Below the pieces are notes generated by a model, which made no database searches, was not told where the DNA came from, and saw only the letters and a list, made by a program, of their open reading frames with translations. From contig LN890280.1 of the NCBI GenBank assembly GCA_900065925.1, positions 984,451 through 1,048,450 of the forward strand: a stretch of DNA of 64,000 bases. The letters run 5' to 3'. Source of the stretch: Nitrosotalea devaniterrae (lineage in GTDB: Archaea > Thermoproteota > Nitrososphaeria > Nitrososphaerales > Nitrosopumilaceae). The position numbers and the translations under genes were made by a program. This document shows positions 50,728 to 59,901 of the stretch, piece by piece. Position 1 is the stretch's first letter, and every line of letters begins with the position of its first letter.

Positions 50728-50748
50728 AGTTTTCGGAGATAGAAAATT

Positions 50749-52437
50749 ATGGAAAAAATATCTGGTGCTAGGTCTTTGATGATCGCTTTGGAAAAAGAAG
50801 GCGTAGAGATTGCCTTCGGGTTACCGGGAGGTGCAAACTTGCCAATATACGACGAGCTCTACAAGAGCAACATTAGACATGTACTGGTAAGACATGAACA
50901 ATCTGCATCACACATGGCAGACGGCTTTGGGCGAGTTAGCAGAAGACCAGGAGTCTGTTTTGCAACATCAGGACCCGGTGCCACAAATATTGTTACAGGA
51001 ATTGCAACTGCACAAGCAGATTCTGCACCAATGGTTGCAATTACAGGACAGGTACCATCAAAAATGATTGGCCGTGACGCATTTCAAGAAAGTGATATTA
51101 TCGGAATTACAAATCCTATTGTAAAATATGCATTCCAACCAATGAGTCCAAATGAAGTTCCAGAGGTTGTAAAAAAGGCATTTTACATTGCATCAACTGG
51201 AAGACCAGGTCCAGTATTAATTGACATTCCAAAAGATGTACAACAAAATGAAGCAGAGGTGCACTTTCCATCCGAAGTAAAAATCAGAGGATACCATCCA
51301 TGGGTAGACCCAGATATAACACAGATTGAAAGGGCAACAGAGATGTTACTATCAGCAGAAAGGCCAATCATTCTAGCAGGGGGTGGAGTCATAATCTCAA
51401 GCGCATTTGCAGAATTACAATCAATTGCTGAACTACTCATGATACCAGTTGTAACAACTTTCAAAGGAAAAGGATCATTTCCAGAAAATCACCCGCTCTC
51501 ACTTGGACCAATAGGAATGCACGGTCATGCAGAAGCAAACAAGATGATGACAGAAGCAGACTGTGTGCTAGCATGCGGTTCAAGATTTTCAGACAGGTCA
51601 GTTGGAACATTTGAAGAGTTTGAGAGAAACTTGAAAATAATACACATGGATGTAGACCCAGCAGAGATAGGAAAGAACCAGACAACAAACGTTGCAGTAG
51701 TCGGAGATGTCAAGACATCACTTAGGATAATGGTTAAGATGCTTATCCAAAAAGCAATCAAGCGAAACGGAGAAAGTGCATGGGCAAAAAGAGTAAAAGA
51801 AACAAAGGACTACTATAGAGAAAATCTCAAGATTCATCCCCATCCATTAGCAGCATCAAAGGTTCTCAAAAAATTAAGAGAAGTATTACCTACACAATCA
51901 ATTGTAACCACCGAAGTAGGACAGCACCAGATGTGGGCATCATTATTCTTTGATGTTATTCATCCTGGAACATTTTTCAGCTCTACAGGTCTTGGAACAA
52001 TGGGTTGGGGATTCCCAGCAGCAATTGGTGCCAAGGCAGCAAAACCAGATGTCCCAGTGCTAGACATAGCAGGAGAAGGAAGCTTCAACATGACAGAAAA
52101 CTCTCTTGCAGTATCAGTGCTTGAAGATTTACCGGTCATAGTATTCTTGCTAAATAATTTCACACTAGGAATGGTAGCCCAGTGGCAGAGAACATTTTAC
52201 GACAGGAGAATGATTGGAGTTGATCTCAAGAATTGTCCAGATTATGTCAAGGTAGCAGAAGCATATGGTGCACAAGGAATACGAGCCACCACATTAGATG
52301 AAATCGGCAAGGCAGTCCAGACTGCGATAAAGAGCAATGTTGCTACAGTAATTGATATTCCAATTGACCCACAAGAAGACGTATTGCCATTTGTTGCACC
52401 AGGTACATCTCTTAAGGACATGATACTACCATCCTAG
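50749..52437 (+). CDS. ilvB: Acetolactate synthase large subunit
   Basis: This ThDP enzyme condenses pyruvate with pyruvate or 2-oxobutyrate. It has the N-terminal GLPGGANLPIYDEL and RHEQSASHMADGFGRV (catalytic Glu region), and the C-terminal ThDP motif GEGSFNMTENSLAVSV followed by FLLNNFTLGMV. The length of 562 residues is normal. It is the first structural gene of ilvB-ilvN-leuA-leuB; a GGAG at about 50735 lies before the ATG. Confidence 0.96.
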   Translation: MEKISGARSLMIALEKEGVEIAFGLPGGANLPIYDELYKSNIRHVLVRHEQSASHMADGFGRVSRRPGVCFATSGPGATNIVTGIATAQADSAPMVAITGQVPSKMIGRDAFQESDIIGITNPIVKYAFQPMSPNEVPEVVKKAFYIASTGRPGPVLIDIPKDVQQNEAEVHFPSEVKIRGYHPWVDPDITQIERATEMLLSAERPIILAGGGVIISSAFAELQSIAELLMIPVVTTFKGKGSFPENHPLSLGPIGMHGHAEANKMMTEADCVLACGSRFSDRSVGTFEEFERNLKIIHMDVDPAEIGKNQTTNVAVVGDVKTSLRIMVKMLIQKAIKRNGESAWAKRVKETKDYYRENLKIHPHPLAASKVLKKLREVLPTQSIVTTEVGQHQMWASLFFDVIHPGTFFSSTGLGTMGWGFPAAIGAKAAKPDVPVLDIAGEGSFNMTENSLAVSVLEDLPVIVFLLNNFTLGMVAQWQRTFYDRRMIGVDLKNCPDYVKVAEAYGAQGIRATTLDEIGKAVQTAIKSNVATVIDIPIDPQEDVLPFVAPGTSLKDMILPS

Positions 52438-52446
52438 TGAGATACC

Positions 52447-52941
52447 ATGTGGTCAATAATTTCCGTCCTAGTAGAAAACAAGCCAGGTGTCTTGTTCAAG
52501 ATTACAAACTTGTTTAGATCAAGAAACTATAACATCGACAGCATATCAGTAGGGATAACTGAAAACCCCGAAGTGTCCAGAATGACAATCACTACAGAGG
52601 CAGACGAAAAACAACTCAACCAAATATTGAAGCAGTTAGACAAACTAATTGATACATTAGAAGTAAAACTATTAGACGAGAAAAAGAGCGTATACAGAGA
52701 ACTAGTCATGATGAAACTCAAAGTATCCAAGCCAACGGACATCAAGGAGATAACAGACCTTGCAAACGCATTCAAGTGCGATGTCCATGACGTCAGAAAA
52801 TCATCAATCATAATAGAAATCACTGCAACACCTGACAGGGTTAGTGCGTTAGTGGATCTTGTCAAGGGTTATGGAATTTTAGAAATGGCAAGAACTGGAA
52901 TATGTGCACTAGCAAGAGGAGGATACGAAAATGAAAGTTAG
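52447..52941 (+). CDS. ilvN: Acetolactate synthase regulatory subunit
   Basis: The N-terminal ACT domain (SVLVENKPGVLFKITNLFRS, then NIDSISVGITENPEVSRMTI) binds valine for feedback, and the C-terminal ACT-like half (VSKPTDIKEITDLANAFKCD, then GILEMARTGICALARG) stabilises the enzyme. The 164-residue length is typical. It starts nine bases after ilvB and overlaps leuA by 11 bases. Confidence 0.95.
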   Translation: MWSIISVLVENKPGVLFKITNLFRSRNYNIDSISVGITENPEVSRMTITTEADEKQLNQILKQLDKLIDTLEVKLLDEKKSVYRELVMMKLKVSKPTDIKEITDLANAFKCDVHDVRKSSIIIEITATPDRVSALVDLVKGYGILEMARTGICALARGGYENES

Positions 52942-54448
52942 AATTTTTGATACCACACTACGAGATGGCGAACAGACACCAGGTGTAGCACTCACTCCAG
53001 ACCAAAAACTTGCAATAGCACATAAACTCGACGAACTAGGAGTTGATGCAATAGAAGCAGGTTTTCCAATAATATCAGACGGAGAAAGACAGGCAATCAA
53101 GTCAATTACATCTGCTGGCATGAAAGCAGACATTTGTGGATTGGCAAGAACTGAAAAAAAAGATATCGACGCTGCAGTTGCAGTAGGATTGAATTACATC
53201 CATACATTCATTGCAACTTCTGACATACATCTCCAGTACAAGTTAAAACTAACAAGAGAGCAAGCACTAGCAAAAGCAGTAGATGCAGTACAATATGCAA
53301 AGTCGCTTGGTCTAAAAGTAGAATTTTCAGCAGAAGATGCAACAAGAACAGACAGAGAATTCCTAAAAACAGTATTCAAGGCAGTAACAGAAGCAGGTGC
53401 TGACAGACTAGACATTCCAGATACAGTAGGCTATTCTACTCCCCAGTATATTGCATCAATTACAAAAGATACAATCGATGCAACCCACTTGCCTGTCAGT
53501 GTCCACTGTCACAATGACTTTGGACTAGCAGTTGCAAATGCAATATCTGCAATACAAGCAGGAGCCCAGTGTGCACATGTTACAATAAATGGAATTGGTG
53601 AGCGAGCAGGCAATGCATCATTAGAAGAACTAGTGATGGGATTACAGTGTCTCCAATTTGATAAAAAATATGAAACTAACATCAATACCAAACTTCTCTA
53701 TGAGACCTCCAGATTTATCTCAAAAACAGTTGGAGTCCATGTCCAGCCAAACAAGGCAATCGTTGGAGAAAACGCATTTGGTCACGAGTCAGGAATTCAC
53801 ACACACGGTGTGCTAAGTAATCCATTGACATACGAGCCAATCAGCCCTGAGCTTGTTGGTAGAACAAGATGGTTCCAAGTGGGAAAACATGCAGGTGCAC
53901 ATGGAATATCTTCAATGCTTGAGGAATACGGCATCCAGCCCTCAAAGGAGCAGACTCATGAAATCTTGGACAGGGTCAAAAAACTCGGCGATCTAGGAAA
54001 ACATGTAACAGACGTTGAGCTTCTCAGTATCGCAGGCGAAGTCATGCAACAGCCAGGATTGAAAAGAATGGTTCACCTAATTGGCTTTTCAGTATCAACA
54101 GGAATTGGAAACATGCCATATGCATTTGTAAAATTAAACATTGACGGAAAAGACTTTACTGCTACAGATTATGGTGTAGGTCCAGTAGATGCATCAATTA
54201 ATGCAATACAAAAAATCACCGGGGAAATATCCAAAGTAAGAATCAAAGACTATAGACTAGATTCAATCTCTGGAGGATCAGAGGCATTGTGTGAAGTTAC
54301 AATAAAAGTAGAAGACCCATATGGTAACCAAGCATCTGCAAAATCAATAGGAGAAGATATCGTAATTACAAGTGTACAGGCAATGATAGACGGAATAAAC
54401 AGAATCATGCTCAAGAAAATTCTCAAACAAAAAAACTTGGGACAGTAA
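52931..54448 (+). CDS. leuA: 2-isopropylmalate synthase
   Basis: LeuA joins acetyl-CoA to 2-oxoisovalerate. The N-terminal DTTLRDGEQTPGVALTP and SVHCHNDFGLAVANA are the metal and substrate blocks, INGIGERAGNASLEEL is conserved, and a C-terminal allosteric domain (about residues 380-500) for leucine feedback is present. Homologues can be citramalate or homocitrate synthases, but the partner leuB gene and ilvBN favour leucine synthesis. The length of 505 fits. Confidence 0.9.
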   Translation: MKVRIFDTTLRDGEQTPGVALTPDQKLAIAHKLDELGVDAIEAGFPIISDGERQAIKSITSAGMKADICGLARTEKKDIDAAVAVGLNYIHTFIATSDIHLQYKLKLTREQALAKAVDAVQYAKSLGLKVEFSAEDATRTDREFLKTVFKAVTEAGADRLDIPDTVGYSTPQYIASITKDTIDATHLPVSVHCHNDFGLAVANAISAIQAGAQCAHVTINGIGERAGNASLEELVMGLQCLQFDKKYETNINTKLLYETSRFISKTVGVHVQPNKAIVGENAFGHESGIHTHGVLSNPLTYEPISPELVGRTRWFQVGKHAGAHGISSMLEEYGIQPSKEQTHEILDRVKKLGDLGKHVTDVELLSIAGEVMQQPGLKRMVHLIGFSVSTGIGNMPYAFVKLNIDGKDFTATDYGVGPVDASINAIQKITGEISKVRIKDYRLDSISGGSEALCEVTIKVEDPYGNQASAKSIGEDIVITSVQAMIDGINRIMLKKILKQKNLGQ

Positions 54449-55465
54449 ATGTATAAAATAGCACTCATCACGGGCGATGGCATAGGCCCGGAATTATCAG
54501 AATCTGTAATTTCAGTACTGGACACAGTAAATGACAAGCTTGGAGTCAAAGTCGAGATTACAAAGTTAGAGGCAGGAGATGCTGCACTACAAAAAACTGG
54601 CAAGGCATTACCAGATCAGACACTAGATACAATAAAAAAATCAGATGCATGCCTCAAAGCTCCAGTTGGGGAAAGTGCAGCAGATGTAATCGTAGTACTA
54701 CGAAGACTGTTAGACTTGTATGCAAACATCAGGCCTGCCAAGTCATACCCAAACATGCCAGCGTTAAAGGAAAATATCGATATGGTCATAGTCAGGGAGA
54801 ATACAGAGGACTTGTACACCGGCATGGAGTTTGATGTCGGAGATACTTGCATCGCATTACGTTCCATTTCAAAGAGTGCATCTGAGAGGATTGCAAAACA
54901 TGCATTTGAAACAGCAATACGCAGAGACCAAAAAAGAAAGGTCACATGTGTCCACAAGTCAAATGTAATGAGAAAGACAGACGGCCTATTTGCAAAGACA
55001 TGTGAAAACATATCAAAGAACTATCCACAGATTGCATTTGAGCACATGTATGTCGATGCATGTGCCATGAATCTAATCAGACAGCCAGAGGCTTTTGATG
55101 TTATAGTTACAACTAATTTATTTGGAGATATCTTATCTGATGAGGCATCACAGGTTGTTGGAGGACTAGGTATGGCCCCAGCTGCAAACATCGGAGATAG
55201 GTTTGCGTTATTTGAGCCAGTCCATGGTGCAGCTTTTGATATCGCCGGAAAAGACATTGCAAACCCGTCATCATTTATTTTATCTGCAAAGATGATGTTT
55301 GAATGGCTTGGTACAAAAAATAACGACAAGTCATGCCATGATGCAGCAAGAAAAATCGAGGATGCAGTTTATGGAATTGTCAAAGAAGGAATAAAGACTA
55401 AAGACATTGGCGGTAACAAGAGTACAAAAGAATTTACTCAAAATGTAATATCGCGCATCACTTGA
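54449..55465 (+). CDS. leuB: 3-isopropylmalate dehydrogenase family
   Basis: The beta-decarboxylating dehydrogenase fold is seen in ITGDGIGPEL, the substrate block RENTEDLYTGMEFD, HKSNVMRKTDGLF and the metal-binding DIVSDEASQ-like GDILSDEASQVVGGLGMAP. Coenzyme residues (GAAFDIAGKDIANP) favour NAD. It starts directly after the leuA stop codon. Isocitrate and homoisocitrate dehydrogenases are close relatives, but the operon favours leuB. Confidence 0.88.
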   Translation: MYKIALITGDGIGPELSESVISVLDTVNDKLGVKVEITKLEAGDAALQKTGKALPDQTLDTIKKSDACLKAPVGESAADVIVVLRRLLDLYANIRPAKSYPNMPALKENIDMVIVRENTEDLYTGMEFDVGDTCIALRSISKSASERIAKHAFETAIRRDQKRKVTCVHKSNVMRKTDGLFAKTCENISKNYPQIAFEHMYVDACAMNLIRQPEAFDVIVTTNLFGDILSDEASQVVGGLGMAPAANIGDRFALFEPVHGAAFDIAGKDIANPSSFILSAKMMFEWLGTKNNDKSCHDAARKIEDAVYGIVKEGIKTKDIGGNKSTKEFTQNVISRIT

Positions 55466-55799
55466 TATCAGACGCAGGCGGTTCTCTTGACCAGAAAAAC
55501 ATTGCAAGACTTATTGGAATCATAATCATTATTGCAACCCCCAGTGATATCCAGTAAAATGTCGGGTCAATTCCTTTTATGAACGGGACTGGGAATACCG
55601 TATATGCCCAGACAAATGCAATAAACCCAAGCAATACTTTATTTTTCTTGAAAATACGCCAACCAAGTTTTCTTTTTGCAATATAACACCGCTTGCACCG
55701 TGTACGGTCATCAGTCATGCATGAAGTGCAACAATGCTTGTCACAAAAGTAGCATGTCCTGTCCCCAAACTCAGAGCCGCAAAAATCACACTGTCGCAC
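55458..55799 (-). CDS. Zinc-finger membrane protein (113 aa)
   Basis: A cysteine-rich N-terminus (QCDFCGSEFGDRTCYFCDKH, then CCTSCMTDDRTRCKRC) contains at least ten Cys/His ligands, enough for two zinc ions in a B-box or double-ribbon arrangement. Two membrane helices follow (KVLLGFIAFVWAYTVFPVPF and FYWISLGVAIMIMIPISLAM). The zinc part should be cytosolic. It is convergent with leuB and overlaps it by eight bases. Function unknown. Confidence 0.8.
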   Translation of the reverse strand: MRQCDFCGSEFGDRTCYFCDKHCCTSCMTDDRTRCKRCYIAKRKLGWRIFKKNKVLLGFIAFVWAYTVFPVPFIKGIDPTFYWISLGVAIMIMIPISLAMFFWSREPPASDIK

Positions 55800-55831
55800 A
55801 AGTCATCTTGATTTGGTTAAAATTTATCTTT

Positions 55832-57121
55832 TTATGGAAATAGCCTTTCAGGGTCACGTGGGTATAGTACCACTTCACGTACATTGTCAATCTGTGTCAA
55901 GACTGCCATGAGCCTATCAAGCCCCAAGCCCCAGCCAGAGTGAGGTGGCATTCCCCAGTCAAATGCCTTCAAGTGGTCTTCAAACTGTGCCGAGTCGAGT
56001 CCTTGTTCTTCTAGTCTTGCCTTGATTTTAGCAGGATCGTGCAGTCTTCTGCCACCAGATGACAGTTCCAAATATCCATATTGCAAGTCAAATGACTTTG
56101 AGACCACTGGGTCGTCTTCTTTTTCGTGGATGTAAAAGGGCTTTAGCTTCAAAGGCCAGTCAGTCAAAAAGTAAAACCCAGGATGAATCTCTCCAAGTGT
56201 TCTCAGATGGGAATCAAGTAAATCATCTCCAAATGCAAGAGAAAGCCCTTGTTTTCCAAGTTCTTCAATTGCTTGCTTGTATGTCACCCTTTCAAAAGGT
56301 GCTTGTGGTTTTTTGATTTCAATTCCCAGATTTTTGATGTCTTCGGTACAGTTCTTTTCCACATGATCAAATACTGATACCACCAGTTGTTCTAAGATTT
56401 CCATGACATCAGTATAATCCATAAACGCAGATTCAATGTCAACACTTGTAAATTCAGTCAAGTGTCTTACAGTGTGGGATTTTTCTGCCCTGTAAAAAGA
56501 CGATATCTCAAATATTCTTTCTAGTCCCAGTGTAAGCTGCTCCTTGTAAAGTTGTGGGCTCTGTGCAAGGTATGCTTGCTTGTCAAAGTATTTCAGAGAA
56601 AAAAGATTTGCTCCACCTTCACTTGCACTACCAATAATTTTTGGAGTGTTTACTTCAAGAAAACCAGATTCTGAAAGCATTTTTCTTATGCAAAGCAGTA
56701 CATGATGTCTTATCTTGAATATTGATGCAGTCTTTTGGTTTCGAAGATCAAGTGCCCTTGCGTTTAGCCTGTTGTCAATTCCACTTTCCAGTCTGCCAAG
56801 GGGGTCAATTGGTAAAGGATGAACTGCTCTTGATAAGATTTCAATTTTTTCTGCTTTAATTTCAAATGAAAAATCACGTGCTTTAGATTCCTGCACTGCA
56901 CCAGTTACTAGTACCACACTTTGTTTTGTAAGGTCTTTTACCTGGGACAAGTTTTCAGAACCTGCAACCACAATTTGTGATACACCTGTAACATCACGTA
57001 AAGTGATAAACGAGAGTTTTCCTAGTTCCCTCAAGTCTTCCACCCAACCTCCAACCACAACTTTTTGTCCCTTCATGGCAGGTCCAAGTGTGCCTATGTT
57101 GTGGGTTTTTTTAATTTCCAT
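55832..57121 (-). CDS. aspS: Aspartyl-tRNA synthetase (archaeal type)
   Basis: An N-terminal OB fold (KVVVGGWVEDLRELGKLSFI) binds the anticodon. The class II catalytic core has motif 2 in SSFYRAEKSHTVRHLTEFTS and motif 3 in GWGLGLDRLMAVL, ending LYPRDPERLFP. The length of 429 is normal. Archaeal AspRS can be discriminating or non-discriminating; this cannot be judged here. Confidence 0.96.
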   Translation of the reverse strand: MEIKKTHNIGTLGPAMKGQKVVVGGWVEDLRELGKLSFITLRDVTGVSQIVVAGSENLSQVKDLTKQSVVLVTGAVQESKARDFSFEIKAEKIEILSRAVHPLPIDPLGRLESGIDNRLNARALDLRNQKTASIFKIRHHVLLCIRKMLSESGFLEVNTPKIIGSASEGGANLFSLKYFDKQAYLAQSPQLYKEQLTLGLERIFEISSFYRAEKSHTVRHLTEFTSVDIESAFMDYTDVMEILEQLVVSVFDHVEKNCTEDIKNLGIEIKKPQAPFERVTYKQAIEELGKQGLSLAFGDDLLDSHLRTLGEIHPGFYFLTDWPLKLKPFYIHEKEDDPVVSKSFDLQYGYLELSSGGRRLHDPAKIKARLEEQGLDSAQFEDHLKAFDWGMPPHSGWGLGLDRLMAVLTQIDNVREVVLYPRDPERLFP

Positions 57122-57126
57122 GTAGA

Positions 57127-57684
57127 TTATTCCTGCTTTCTTTCAAATTCTACTACTAGATCTATCTTTCGAAGATCGTGAGATATTGCAACTACCTTAT
57201 CCACATCTATTGGAAATCTCGGTGTTTTTTTGCCTGATACAATGACTTTGGTTTTTTGAAGACCGCCCGGAGCCCAGACCTGGTTTATCCCAAGTATTTT
57301 AATTGGAAAGAAAACATCTTCAATGAATTTTTTGTCATCAGAGCCCTGGTGTACAAGCCAAATCTTTCCATCAAATTCTCCTTGAAGTATACGGTAAAGT
57401 TCCCTGCTTTGTCTTACCGTCATGATATCGGGGCTGTTAAGGTACAGTACATAGTTTCCATTAGACCCGCGACAGGAATTTAGCGTAAATTTTTCTATCT
57501 GCGGTATCTTTTGAGAAAGTTTTACTAGTTTTATTGATGCGTCAACGTCTGCCTTGGTAAGTGTTCCTTGGTCTAACTTTGATTCACATTGTGGGCACAG
57601 TATGCCATTCATGGCGTCAAAGCTACAAATTGGTGTCCTCAAGGAAATCGATTTTTTGCTTGCAAAAACTAGAAGATAAATCAT
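57127..57684 (-). CDS. KH-domain NusA-like protein with zinc knuckle
   Basis: The first part, TPICSFDAMNGILCPQCESK with LDQGTLTKADVDASI, matches the start of archaeal NusA-related proteins (a Cys-containing segment and helix). The rest, with FFPIKILGINQVWAPGGLQK and TKVIVSGKK, resembles a KH-type RNA-binding region ending VVEFERKQ. It may act in transcription elongation or rRNA processing. The ATG at 57684 fits a TATA-like element around 57710-57718; a TTG at 57642 and ATG at 57612 are alternatives that would trim the non-conserved N-terminus. It follows aspS upstream by five bases. Confidence 0.6.
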   Translation of the reverse strand: MIYLLVFASKKSISLRTPICSFDAMNGILCPQCESKLDQGTLTKADVDASIKLVKLSQKIPQIEKFTLNSCRGSNGNYVLYLNSPDIMTVRQSRELYRILQGEFDGKIWLVHQGSDDKKFIEDVFFPIKILGINQVWAPGGLQKTKVIVSGKKTPRFPIDVDKVVAISHDLRKIDLVVEFERKQE

Positions 57685-57754
57685 GCGAAAATTGCAAACA
57701 GGTATTCTGAAATAATAGATCGCAGTTCAAAACTCAAATGTACTACTATTTCAT

Positions 57755-58699
57755 ATGAAATCCATGGTCACGCTATCTGTAAACGATCTATCTGTCCAAT
57801 ACCAAAGCCAAGGAAAAAAGGTCCAGGCCGTAGACCATGTGACGTTTTCGTTTGACAAAAACGAGTCCCTTGGAATAGCCGGAGAAAGTGGTTGTGGCAA
57901 GAGTACACTTGGCCTTGCAATCATGAAAACCCTTCAAGAAAATGCCAGTGTATCAGGCAAGATTCTTTTTGACGGTAAATCAATACTGGAGACATCAGAT
58001 TCCGAATTTACAAAAGATATCAGGTGGAAACAGATATCGATGATGTTCCAGGGAGCAATGAATTCACTTGATCCAGTGTTTACCATAAAAAAGCAATTCG
58101 AAGAGATCCTAAAAAAACACAATTTTCAAGGAGATAAAAAACAGGCAATTGAATTAGCCATATCCTCAGTTGGGTTATCACATCCAGTTTTAGACAAGTA
58201 CCCACATGAGATTAGTGGTGGAATGAAGCAGCGAGTCATCATTGCCATGGCGCTCATCATGACACCAAGACTTGTGATTGCAGACGAGCCGACCACTGCA
58301 CTTGATGTACTAGTACAAGCACAGATTATGATTTTATTGAAAAAACTCAAAAAAGAAGGATTGTCGATTATTTTAATCTCCCATGACTTGGGCATCATAT
58401 CAGAGATTGCAGAAAAAGTTGGAATCATGTATGCAGGACAAATCGTTGAGTTTGGCAATATGCAAGAAATTTACAAGAATCCAAAGCACCCGTATACTAT
58501 TGCATTACTAGAATCCATACCAAAACTGCAGGAAACAAAAAGAATCATCCCTTTGAAGGGAAATCCCCCAAGCCTTGTAAACCCACCAAGCGGTTGCAGA
58601 TTTTATGACAGATGTCCACAAGCAATGGAAAAATGCAAAAAGGATCCTCCAAAAATCAAGACAGAATCAGGTTTTGTAATGTGTTGGTTGCATGAATAA
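57755..58699 (+). CDS. Oligopeptide-type ABC transporter ATPase (DppD-like)
   Basis: This ATPase contains Walker A GESGCGKST, signature ISGGMKQRV, Walker B LVIADEPTTALD, and the C-terminal Opp/Dpp-specific region with four cysteines GCRFYDRCPQAMEKC. The length of 314 residues is normal. In bacterial and archaeal systems it works with a second ATPase, two permeases and a substrate-binding protein to import peptides or nickel. No permease or binding protein is in this window. Confidence 0.92.
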   Translation: MKSMVTLSVNDLSVQYQSQGKKVQAVDHVTFSFDKNESLGIAGESGCGKSTLGLAIMKTLQENASVSGKILFDGKSILETSDSEFTKDIRWKQISMMFQGAMNSLDPVFTIKKQFEEILKKHNFQGDKKQAIELAISSVGLSHPVLDKYPHEISGGMKQRVIIAMALIMTPRLVIADEPTTALDVLVQAQIMILLKKLKKEGLSIILISHDLGIISEIAEKVGIMYAGQIVEFGNMQEIYKNPKHPYTIALLESIPKLQETKRIIPLKGNPPSLVNPPSGCRFYDRCPQAMEKCKKDPPKIKTESGFVMCWLHE

Positions 58700-58734
58700 C
58701 TAGTTTTTAAAAATCTAAAATTTGTTGCAGTATT

Positions 58735-59664
58735 TTACTTGATGCCTACACCGTTATAGTACGAGTTGTACACTCGCAATGCATTGTCCATTGAGACTTG
58801 TTTTGCATTTGCAAGTAGGGTGTTTCTGTCTGCACCGTTTTCATCAGTTGTTACACTGCTCAAGCCGTAATAGTTTGATTGGAGCAATGCCAAGTGTCTT
58901 TCGTGAATCTGGTTGAAGATGATTACTGCTTTTTCTAGTGCATATGCTTCTTGTGGTGTCAAGTTTCTGCCGCCGTGAGTCTGTTCATTTGTAACAGAGT
59001 TTGGCTTGTATGCGAACTGTGCTGGGTCAACGTATTGACTCAAGTCTACATACACTTGATCAATCTTTGCAAGTTGGTTAACCAAGGCTGCTGCCTGGGC
59101 TTCACCATCATCCATATTCTTTGTAATCTGAGTTTGTCTATCATAAGTTGCAACAGAATCAGTTGTTGGTCCTGCTTCAAAGTTTGCATAATTTTGCTGG
59201 ATTTTCACTAGTTGGTTGACTATATCTTGGGCTTGTGCAACTGATGTGGTTCTTGCTTCGTCAATCATTGCATTTCTGTCTCTGCCTTGAGTATCAGTGC
59301 TAGTGCTGTTTAATCCAGTATAATCGGTTGATGCGATATCTGCTAATTGTCTAACGTGAATATTGTCAAATTGTGCGATTGCGTTTTGTAATGAAACTTG
59401 TGCTTGTGCATCAATGTTTCTTCCTCTGCTTGTTTCGTCAGTAGTGACACTTGTAAGTCCGTCCCAGTTTCTCTTGGATTGATCCAAGTTTGCAAATTGG
59501 TAGTAGCTCATGTATTTTGCCATGGCTTTTTGTTCTGCTGCTTGTTGTCTTGCAGTAATGTCTGACCAAGAGTCATCTGCAAATACTGCATGATTCAAGT
59601 AAACTGATCCTGCACTGAACAAAAGTCCTGTCATCATAACAATTGCAAGTAACTGGAATTTCAC
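58735..59664 (-). CDS. Secreted protein with about five 45-50-residue repeats
   Basis: A signal peptide (LLAIVMMTGLLFSAGSVYLN) precedes repeats of the form W/Y-x-GLTSVTTDE..GRNI..AQ.....NAI..F, seen as RNWDGLTSVTTDETSRGRN, YTGLNSTSTDTQGRDRN, AGPTTDSVATYDRQTQITKN, YKPNSVTNEQTHGGRNLTPQ and YYGLSSVTTDENGADRN. Each includes TTDE-like acidic turns and a long amphipathic helix. There is no C-terminal anchor. A possible calcium-binding or surface-associated helical array; the function is not known. It splits the two peptide-ABC ATPase genes. Confidence 0.78.
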   Translation of the reverse strand: MKFQLLAIVMMTGLLFSAGSVYLNHAVFADDSWSDITARQQAAEQKAMAKYMSYYQFANLDQSKRNWDGLTSVTTDETSRGRNIDAQAQVSLQNAIAQFDNIHVRQLADIASTDYTGLNSTSTDTQGRDRNAMIDEARTTSVAQAQDIVNQLVKIQQNYANFEAGPTTDSVATYDRQTQITKNMDDGEAQAAALVNQLAKIDQVYVDLSQYVDPAQFAYKPNSVTNEQTHGGRNLTPQEAYALEKAVIIFNQIHERHLALLQSNYYGLSSVTTDENGADRNTLLANAKQVSMDNALRVYNSYYNGVGIK

Positions 59665-59723
59665 GAATCTTTCTCATATCTTAGCCTTTTAAAACTTTGC
59701 GCTGATCAGATATTTGCCCGTTG

Positions 59724-59744
59724 ATCGCCTAACGGATTAGCGAT
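59724..59744. promoter_or_regulatory. Inverted repeat in divergent promoter region
   Basis: ATCGC-C-TAA and TTA-GCGAT form near-perfect 8-base arms, with one bulged C and a CGGA centre, between the secreted repeat protein gene and the second ABC ATPase gene. It may be an operator. Confidence 0.35.
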
Positions 59745-59901
59745 TATCCTTTATGGGGTACATCAAGTCAGATATTTCTCGATCATATTATGATCCAAAG
59801 GAATCACAAATTAGACAAGATTTTGCTCAAAATTGTTTTCCTGCCAGACAATCCAGTATATCGTAAAACGCTTGATATATTTGCAAACACACAATGAACC
59901 A

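Noticed and set aside
54616-55011. A 131-codon antisense frame inside leuB
   Set aside because: The sense strand encodes a complete dehydrogenase; the antisense translation has no recognisable motif.
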